8,061 bases of DNA. It comes from an uncultured Candidatus Saccharibacteria bacterium (GTDB lineage Bacteria; Patescibacteriota; Saccharimonadia; Saccharimonadales; Saccharimonadaceae). This document shows positions 1 through 4,448 of this stretch, piece by piece. The notes under the pieces were generated by a model, which saw only the letters and a list, made by a program, of their open reading frames with translations, was not told where the DNA came from and did no database searches. The translations under genes were made by a program, and so were the position numbers. Location of the stretch: NCBI GenBank assembly GCA_948663575.1, contig CAPNAV010000034.1:1-8061 (forward strand), read 5' to 3'. Positions within the stretch are counted from its first letter, which is position 1. Each line of letters begins with the position of its first letter.

Positions 1-122
1 AAAATATCGCAAAACTTGATCCGCAGATCAGGTTTTGTTCGGTTTTTGGGGTTTTAAAGAGGCAGAAATTATCTTGCTATTGGCGCAAAATAGGACGTAT
101 ATATTCAGATTTTTCAGTCTAG
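1..122 (+). other. Possible tail of an ORF entering from the left edge (weak)
   Basis: The frame starting at position 3 is open from the window edge to a TAG at 120-122 and would give 39 residues (start NIAKLDPQIRFCSVF, end GRIYSDFSV). The frame starting at position 1 is also open, for 18 codons, to a TAA at 55-57. Neither has a recognisable domain, and the start codon of either would lie outside the window. The residue make-up is poor in acidic residues and rich in Lys, Arg, Tyr and Cys, so it may be chance reading of a structured non-coding region, since a hairpin lies inside it. No function is proposed. Confidence 0.15.
10..37 (+). terminator. Hairpin near the left edge, possible terminator
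   Basis: AAAACTTGATC (11-21) pairs with GATCAGGTTTT (26-36) around the loop CGCA, with one G-T wobble. C10-G37 adds a further pair. The sequence after it is T-rich but broken by G (TTCGGTTTTTGGGGTTTT, 38-55). This could be an imperfect intrinsic terminator of a plus-strand gene that ends left of the window. The interrupted U tract and low GC of the stem argue for caution; it could be another structured repeat. Confidence 0.3.
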
Positions 123-187
123 AAAACCGTTGCCGGTTCGGATAAAGTACAATTCTTATACTTTATCGCTCACACTCCTTGTCTTTT
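115..187. repeat. Hairpin repeat unit 1
   Basis: This is a 73-nt unit opening with CAGTCTAGAAAA (115-126) and closing with TCCTTGTCTTTT (176-187). Both 12-mers recur exactly at the ends of unit 3. The centre is a palindrome: GATAAAGTA (141-149) pairs with TACTTTATC (159-167) over a 9-nt loop, which is longer than in the other copies. The flank after the stem (GCTCACACTCCT) matches the family pattern of a CT-rich stretch ending in TCCT. The palindrome centre (154) is 83 nt from that of unit 2. It lies in non-coding DNA upstream of the coding cassettes. Its role is unknown. Confidence 0.6.
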
Positions 188-215
188 CTGAATTTATCAA
201 CTCAAAACTTACTTT

Positions 216-261
216 GTCAGCTCTAATAATAAAGTAAAACTTTATTATTACTCGCATTCCT
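216..261. repeat. Hairpin repeat unit 2
   Basis: A perfect 12-bp palindrome, TAATAATAAAGT (224-235) with ACTTTATTATTA (239-250), encloses a 3-nt loop AAA. The left flank GTCAGCTCTA resembles GTCGCTCTA of unit 3. The right flank CTCGCATTCCT resembles CTTGCTTCCT of unit 3 and CTCGGTTCCT of the copy at the right end. The stem bases differ from the other units, yet complementarity is complete. That is what selection for a folded or cruciform structure would leave. The centre at 237 sits midway between those of units 1 and 3. Confidence 0.6.
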
Positions 262-280
262 CGCAATTTCTAAGACCTTG

Positions 281-350
281 CAGTCTAGAAAAGCCTGCGT
301 CGCTCTAGATAAAAAGTTGCACTTTTTATCTACTTGCTTCCTTGTCTTTT
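281..350. repeat. Hairpin repeat unit 3, abutting the first cassette
   Basis: This 70-nt unit has the same 12-nt ends as unit 1 (CAGTCTAGAAAA at 281-292 and TCCTTGTCTTTT at 339-350). Its stem is perfect over 12 bp, TAGATAAAAAGT (306-317) with ACTTTTTATCTA (321-332), around a TGC loop. The centre at 319 is 82 nt from unit 2. The unit ends exactly where the first coding cassette begins (TTTGGTGAGC, 348-357), so it may mark a cassette boundary. It is unlikely to be a normal intrinsic terminator: the stem is nearly all A and T, and it stands before a coding stretch instead of after one. Confidence 0.6.
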
Positions 351-363
351 GGTGAGCGATGAT
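348..363 (+). repeat. Cassette 5' boundary repeat, copy 1
   Basis: TTTGGTGAGCGATGAT is identical to positions 680-695. It marks where the two cassettes begin to match and encodes the shared (L)VSDD start. Directly upstream lies the end of hairpin unit 3. Confidence 0.7.
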
Positions 364-672
364 AAAGCCACTAATGAATTTAATGCAAATATAGGTATTA
401 CATTTCCAGATGAATCAAACGCCACGCATAATGGCGCCCTGTCGCCGTTGTTTATAACGCGAGTCGGAAGAATTATGGAGTGGTATATCAATATGTGGCA
501 CTATAACTTTACAGCACGAGGATCCCTAGGGTCTGTATGGTCAATAACCTCTAGATCTACAGAGAGGACATACTATTTCGCGATAAGTGCTGACTATAGC
601 GCACCTTCATCACAAGAAGCTCGCCTCACCGGCATTTCCCTCCGCTGCCTAGTCTCTACTAATAATGGATAA
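352..672 (+). pseudogene. Orphan C-terminal cassette 1 (FISUMP-like surface protein fragment)
   Basis: The open frame runs from a GTG at 352 (a TTG at 334 is also possible) to TAA at 670-672, about 106 residues. It begins VSDDKATNEF and ends SLRCLVSTNNG. It contains LSPLF followed by an R-x-G, a central G-S-x-W-S-I-T-S, and a C-terminal G-x-SLRC. This order resembles the C-terminal end of Fibrobacter-succinogenes-major-paralogous (FISUMP)-like domains, in which a G..G..WSS block is followed by a terminal G-[FY]-S-[LV]-R-C. The family assignment is inferred, not searched. There is no signal peptide, no N-terminal half, no Shine-Dalgarno before the GTG and no clear promoter. It therefore looks like a silent fragment, not an independent gene. 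A short expressed protein cannot be excluded. It is paired with the next cassette, with which it shares both ends. Confidence 0.5.
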
Positions 673-675
673 TGA
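636..675 (+). repeat. Cassette 3' boundary repeat, copy 1
   Basis: Forty bases here are identical to 956-996 apart from a single inserted A (987) in the second copy. They encode the shared SLRCLVSTNN end and run through the stop codon into GGATAATGA. Identity this high, next to strongly diverged central parts, suggests recent exchange or strong constraint at the ends. Confidence 0.75.
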
Positions 676-679
676 TAAA

Positions 680-695
680 TTTGGTGAGCGATGAT
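680..695 (+). repeat. Cassette 5' boundary repeat, copy 2
   Basis: This is identical to 348-363. Only four bases (676-679, TAAA) separate it from the end of the 3' boundary repeat of cassette 1, so the cassettes are joined nearly end to end. Confidence 0.7.
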
Positions 696-955
696 GATAA
701 TAATACGGAATCACCATGGTTTAATAATCAAGGCGTCAGCCTCCCGGGTGGTAAAAATGCTACATATAATATGTATCTATCGCCACTTTTTACTAGTCGC
801 AATGGCACATATGGAGACAGCAATGTCATATGGAGTCACGGAAAAGCCGGACGCTTATGGGCTTCAAATGCCATGGGTGGCTCACGCGCAAATTTTCTAG
901 ATGCCACATCTAATGATATAGCACCAAACCATGTTTATTGGCGTCGCGAAGCCTA

Positions 956-996
956 TTCCCTCCGCTGCCTAGTCTCTACTAATAATAGGATAATGA
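956..996 (+). repeat. Cassette 3' boundary repeat, copy 2
   Basis: This is the second copy of the 3' boundary block, with an extra A at 987. It ends 16 bases before the stop codon of the convergent dehydrogenase gene. No clear intrinsic terminator is seen between them for either strand. Confidence 0.75.
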
Positions 997-1012
997 CAGT
1001 TTCCGCTACTGG

Positions 1013-1750
1013 TTACGCTCTGGCGGCGCCATCGACCGAGAGAATGTCTCCGGTAATGTAGCTAGCGAGGTCACTAGCAAGGAAGAGGAAAGCATTAGCG
1101 ATATCGCGGGCTTGACCGATGCGGCCTAGAGGGATACTCTTGATTAGCGGATCGATCATCTCAGGAGCGAGATCTTTAACCATATCAGTATTAATGATGC
1201 CCGGAGCGACGGCGTTGACGCGAATATGAGAGGGCGCTAATTCCCTGGCGAGAGATTTCGTGAGGCCATTAACAGCGAATTTACTAGTGGGATAGGCAAC
1301 ACCAGAAGGTTGACCATAGATGCTAACCATAGATGAAGTATTGAGAATGACGCCTCCGCCTGCCTCTTTCATAAATGGCACCACGGCTTTGATAGTATAG
1401 AAGATGGCGTTGACATTAAGCTTCATGAGGTCGTCGAATCCTTTTGGAGGAGTATTTTCGATAGGACCTTTAGCGGAGATGCCGGCGTTGTTGACTAGAA
1501 TATCGATACGCCCAAATTGCTGGATAATTTTTTCGACTGTTTCTTGGATTTCTTGATAGTTATCGAGATTTGGCCAAAATCCAGTGGCTTCATAACCTGA
1601 ATCTTTGAGCTCGGCAAGCGCTTTATCAACGCTCTCTTGGCGAGAACCAAAAATAATGACCTTGGCTCCGTTCTCTAGAAAGGTGCGAGCAGTTTCTAGG
1701 CCAATGCCACGAGTTCCTCCAGTGATGATTGCGATTTTATCGTCTAACAT
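1013..1750 (-). CDS. Short-chain dehydrogenase/reductase, FabG-like
   Basis: The 245-aa protein is a classical SDR of full length. It has the nucleotide-binding glycine motif TGGTRGIG (residues 10-17), NNAG (87-90), and the catalytic set N112, S140, Y153 and K157 (Y-P-T-S-K). Spacing matches the N-S-Y-K tetrad of FabG-type enzymes. R14 and R37 are basic residues at positions that usually favour NADPH. The C-terminal VDGA is also typical. The reaction should be NAD(P)H-dependent reduction of a keto group or the reverse, in the cytoplasm; the substrate cannot be read from the sequence. FabG (3-oxoacyl-ACP reductase) is the closest named relative, but no other fatty-acid gene is nearby. GAAAGGA (1757-1763 on the complement), six bases before the ATG, is a good Shine-Dalgarno. 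It is the last gene of the minus-strand cluster, 21 nt after the DUF3048 gene. Confidence 0.93.
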   Translation of the reverse strand: MLDDKIAIITGGTRGIGLETARTFLENGAKVIIFGSRQESVDKALAELKDSGYEATGFWPNLDNYQEIQETVEKIIQQFGRIDILVNNAGISAKGPIENTPPKGFDDLMKLNVNAIFYTIKAVVPFMKEAGGGVILNTSSMVSIYGQPSGVAYPTSKFAVNGLTKSLARELAPSHIRVNAVAPGIINTDMVKDLAPEMIDPLIKSIPLGRIGQARDIANAFLFLASDLASYITGDILSVDGAARA

Positions 1751-1771
1751 GATGAATCCTTTCTTTTGTTA

Positions 1772-2986
1772 CTATTCCCAATTTATACTACCGAATTGCG
1801 GTACGGCGGCAATCCAAATTTGACCTGGCGTAAAAGCAATTTCGTTACCTTCTGCGTCTTTAAAACTAATTTGGCTAGATTGAGCGGATTTTTTCCAAGT
1901 GCCCTCGATAACAATGCCGTTTTGGAAGATTTCAGCGGAGCCACTACTAATGGTTTGGATAGATTCATGATAACCATCAGCCATAGTGCTCTCTTGGACA
2001 TGCATGATAACAACGTTGCTAGGTGTGACTTGTTCGAGTTGACAATCAGTCATAGCGCTGCTTGAACATGTGTATGATTGATGTGGGATTTCGCCGAAAT
2101 TACCGAAATCGTCGTAGCCTAAATTATAGCGTTTGTAGATGTTACTGTCGGCATCGTAATGGAAAATGACGTTATAATCAGAGATGTTAGTAAAGCTGTA
2201 GCTGATTGTATTAGCGGCGGTGTTTCGATAGTTAAGATATTCTGGCGTAGCACAATCCGTAGCTTCTGAGCTATCTTGGAATTCGTTACATTCGACGGCT
2301 TTATGGGCTGATAAGATTTCGGTAACTGCGTCGGGAGTGAGGCGGGGGAAAGCTTGATAGTTGGATGTATTATAACCTTTATTCTGATTGAAAGCTAAGA
2401 GATTGTCGCCTGAAGTGAAGACGTTATTCCAGTAGCGATACTGACCATTAATATAATCGGTCTTCCACATAACGTCAAAGTCTTCGTCAAGATTGCGGTA
2501 TTGACCATTGCCAACGATAGCTAATGCTTCATCGGATCCGCCATCATGAACGATGGTGCAGTCAAATGGAGTATCCCAGTCGATATAATATGGGCGGAGT
2601 GAGCGAATAGGGCCAAGTACGGCGGGAGGATTTTGGAAAATAGCTGCAAAACGGGTAATGCCGGTTTCAGCAATAGCTTCAAAAATTACTCCAGCTGAGG
2701 TGAGACCGGCTTGTGGGCGTGCACCGTCGGTGCTGCCATTGGGGATTTGCACACAGAAAAGCGGAGCGTTGTCTTGGCTGGCGTCACTGATTTCTAGTCC
2801 AGTGAATGAGCTGTAAGATGATTCTGGAAAGTCGACACGATCAATTTTTCCTTGTTCGGAATCTTGATGGGAAAAGAACCAAATAACACCAATGCCAGCA
2901 ATGAGTAAGATTATTGCGCTAACTAGGATTGAGATAAGGACTTTGTTAGGTTTTTTCTTGGCGGTTTGGTCTTTTTTTGGTTGCAT
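1772..2986 (-). CDS. DUF3048 (YerB-like) membrane-anchored protein
   Basis: The protein has 404 aa. A Lys-rich cytoplasmic N-terminus (1-15) is followed by one membrane span (about 16-38, VLISILVSAIILLIAGIGVI...) with no lipobox Cys, so it is an anchored protein with an external domain. Residues about 60-400 match the DUF3048/YerB plan as I know it: ARPQAGLTSAG with a following FEAIAETGITRFAAIF (89-117), LGPIRSLRPYY (124-134), HDGGSDEA (147-154), and a C-terminal EGTW...GNEI.F.PGQIWI segment (361-392). The function of the family is not established; B. subtilis YerB is a lipoprotein. The external part has six Cys (78, 143, 233, 245, 307, 315), an even number that could form three disulfides. 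Translation follows gltX after only 3 nt. A GGAG (2999-3002 on the complement) lies 12 nt before the ATG and overlaps the gltX end, so translational coupling is likely. Confidence 0.88.
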   Translation of the reverse strand: MQPKKDQTAKKKPNKVLISILVSAIILLIAGIGVIWFFSHQDSEQGKIDRVDFPESSYSSFTGLEISDASQDNAPLFCVQIPNGSTDGARPQAGLTSAGVIFEAIAETGITRFAAIFQNPPAVLGPIRSLRPYYIDWDTPFDCTIVHDGGSDEALAIVGNGQYRNLDEDFDVMWKTDYINGQYRYWNNVFTSGDNLLAFNQNKGYNTSNYQAFPRLTPDAVTEILSAHKAVECNEFQDSSEATDCATPEYLNYRNTAANTISYSFTNISDYNVIFHYDADSNIYKRYNLGYDDFGNFGEIPHQSYTCSSSAMTDCQLEQVTPSNVVIMHVQESTMADGYHESIQTISSGSAEIFQNGIVIEGTWKKSAQSSQISFKDAEGNEIAFTPGQIWIAAVPQFGSINWE

Positions 2987-2989
2987 TCT

Positions 2990-4429
2990 TTAATCATTCT
3001 CCAATGCAGCTATAGTTTTTTGTAAGCGAGCGAGTACGATATTTTTGCCAAGGACTTCCATAGTGAGATGTAGGGCAGGACTAAAGGGTGCATAAGATAA
3101 GGCAATTCTGATAATCGAGAAAAGTTCGGCAGGCTTTTTGTTGGTTTCTTCGAGTAACTGATTAAGTAAATTTTGAAGATTGTTTTGAGTCCAGTCGGCA
3201 CCTTTGAGCTTTTCGACGGTGAGTTGGAGCATCGTGGAGAGTTCTTCCTCGGAAAATTTCTTGAGGAATTTGTTGCCGGTGACCATGTTTAGGTCGATTG
3301 TTGGGTCTACGAAGAAGTATGAGGTCATGTCACGGAGATCTGAAAGGGTTTTGAGTCGGTCATAGATGATGCTAAGAACTTGTTTTTTATATTCATCATC
3401 GTAATTTGCGGCTATTTCTGGCCAAAAATCTAGGGTACGCTCATACAAAGCATCAATTCCTTGTTCATCGGCGATTTTGCGTATCCATTGGCCATTCATC
3501 CAAAGCAGTTTTACCTCGTCGTAACGAGCGCCAGAGGTTTGGACTTTGTCGATGGCGAACTTCTGAATTAACTCATCTTTGTTGTAGATTTCTTGCTCGG
3601 TACCGTCGTTCCAGCCGAGGCAGGCGAGATAATTTAGCATTGCTTCAGGTAGAATGCCATCAGCACGATACTCGGTGACAGATTTGGCGCCGTCGCGTTT
3701 GCCAAGTTTTTTGCCGCCAGTTGGCGCAAGGATATGAGGCAGCGAAACTAGTTTCGGAACTTCTAGGCTGAGGGCCTCGTAGAGTGCAATATAATTGGGT
3801 GTGCTAGGTAAATATTCGACGCCACGCATGACGTAATTAACGCCCATTTCGGCATCATCTACGATATGACCAAAGTTATATGTAGGGAGGCCGTCGGCTT
3901 TTATCAGAATAATATCATCTTGAACCTCGGGACCAGCTTCCATGTCGCCCATAACTTCATCATGCCAGCAGCGGGGCTTAGGATCGGATTTGAAGCGGAG
4001 TGGCAGCCCCTCGTGCCATTCTGGTGGATTTTCTGGGCGAAAATTGCGATAGAGATATGGAACTTTGGCTCTTGCGCATTGATCGCGATATTCTTGGATT
4101 TTTTCTGGAGATGTGTCGTCGGCATAGGCTCGACCCATGGCGATGAGTTTTTTAGCCCAGTCGATATAATGACTCTTACGTTCGGATTGAAAATAAGGAG
4201 CGTTTGGCCCGCCAACGATGGGGCCTTCGTTCCAATCAAGGCCAAGCCATTTAAGGGTATCTTCGATAAGTTCAGTAGCTCCTTCTACGTAGCGAGCTTG
4301 ATCGGTATCTTCGATACGAAGAATAAAGGTTCCCTGATTTTGGCGAGCAAGGAGGTAGGGATAGATTGCGCTACGAACGTTGCCGATATGTATGTAGCCG
4401 GTAGGGCTTGGTGCAAAACGAGTTTTCAT
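2990..4429 (-). CDS. gltX: Glutamyl-tRNA synthetase
   Basis: This class I aminoacyl-tRNA synthetase charges tRNA-Glu with glutamate in the cytoplasm, using ATP. The 479-aa length is typical of bacterial GluRS. It begins MKTRFAPSPTGYIHIGNVRS, with the HIGH motif as HIGN (14-17). It contains RIEDTD (38-43), YNFGHIVDD (184-192), and the KMSKS motif as KLGKRDG (241-247). A helical anticodon-binding domain fills the C-terminal third. Only two Cys lie in the region (118, 154), so the four-ligand zinc site of E. coli-type GluRS is missing. Whether it is discriminating or also charges tRNA-Gln cannot be told here. The frame is open for 81 more codons upstream, but these overlap the end of the preceding gene and are not GluRS-like. 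The ATG at 4427-4429 gives the expected N-terminus. An extended -10 lies just upstream, so the message is probably leaderless. Confidence 0.97.
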   Translation of the reverse strand: MKTRFAPSPTGYIHIGNVRSAIYPYLLARQNQGTFILRIEDTDQARYVEGATELIEDTLKWLGLDWNEGPIVGGPNAPYFQSERKSHYIDWAKKLIAMGRAYADDTSPEKIQEYRDQCARAKVPYLYRNFRPENPPEWHEGLPLRFKSDPKPRCWHDEVMGDMEAGPEVQDDIILIKADGLPTYNFGHIVDDAEMGVNYVMRGVEYLPSTPNYIALYEALSLEVPKLVSLPHILAPTGGKKLGKRDGAKSVTEYRADGILPEAMLNYLACLGWNDGTEQEIYNKDELIQKFAIDKVQTSGARYDEVKLLWMNGQWIRKIADEQGIDALYERTLDFWPEIAANYDDEYKKQVLSIIYDRLKTLSDLRDMTSYFFVDPTIDLNMVTGNKFLKKFSEEELSTMLQLTVEKLKGADWTQNNLQNLLNQLLEETNKKPAELFSIIRIALSYAPFSPALHLTMEVLGKNIVLARLQKTIAALEND

Positions 4430-4434
4430 GGTGG

Positions 4435-4443
4435 TATTATAGC
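4435..4443 (-). promoter_or_regulatory. Extended -10 promoter of gltX, leaderless-type
   Basis: On the complement this reads TGCTATAAT, a perfect extended -10. It ends five bases before the gltX ATG, so the predicted start of transcription falls on or next to the ATG, and no Shine-Dalgarno is present. A TTGTCA lies further upstream (4462-4467), but its 21-nt spacing is too long for a standard -35. The box sits in the 19-nt gap after the upstream gene, so gltX can be transcribed apart from it. Confidence 0.65.
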
Positions 4444-4448
4444 ATAAG

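Larger units (their letters stand above)
672..1061 (+). pseudogene. Orphan C-terminal cassette 2, stop codon shifted out of frame
   Basis: This is a second copy of the cassette plan. A GTG at 684 (or ATG at 672, overlapping the previous TAA as TAATG) starts VSDDDNNTESPW. The frame then carries NATYN, LSPLF, a G-R-L-W block and SLRCLVSTNNR. The 3' conserved block matches cassette 1 except for one extra A at 987. That insertion moves the TAA used by cassette 1 out of frame, so translation would run on to TAG at 1059-1061, antisense over the end of the dehydrogenase gene. Protein similarity to cassette 1 is concentrated at the ends, and the middle differs strongly with length changes. It has no Shine-Dalgarno, promoter or signal peptide. 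It may be a silent donor segment or the decayed 3' end of a surface-protein gene. FISUMP-like identity is an inference. Confidence 0.5.

Noticed and set aside
306..332. Rho-independent terminator
   Set aside because: The stem is almost entirely A and T, no free U tract follows it, and it stands directly upstream of a coding cassette.
115..350. CRISPR array
   Set aside because: The units are about 82 nt apart with changing stems and no identical direct repeats of 23-40 nt with unique spacers. No cas gene is present.
115..350. Integron attC sites
   Set aside because: The hairpins are followed by coding cassettes, but there are no conserved AAC/GTT core sites with inverse-complementary ends, no extrahelical bases and no integrase in the window.
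691..900. 69-residue plus-strand open frame inside cassette 2
   Set aside because: It lies in another frame of the cassette, whose own frame keeps the motifs shared with cassette 1 (VSDD, NAT, LSPLF, SLRCLVSTNN).
348..996. Diversity-generating retroelement variable and template repeats
   Set aside because: The cassettes differ at all kinds of bases and in length, not mainly at adenines, and no reverse transcriptase or accessory gene lies in the window.
3866..4447. 193-residue plus-strand open frame
   Set aside because: It is fully antisense to gltX, whose protein motifs are unmistakable, and it has no recognisable domain or ribosome binding site.
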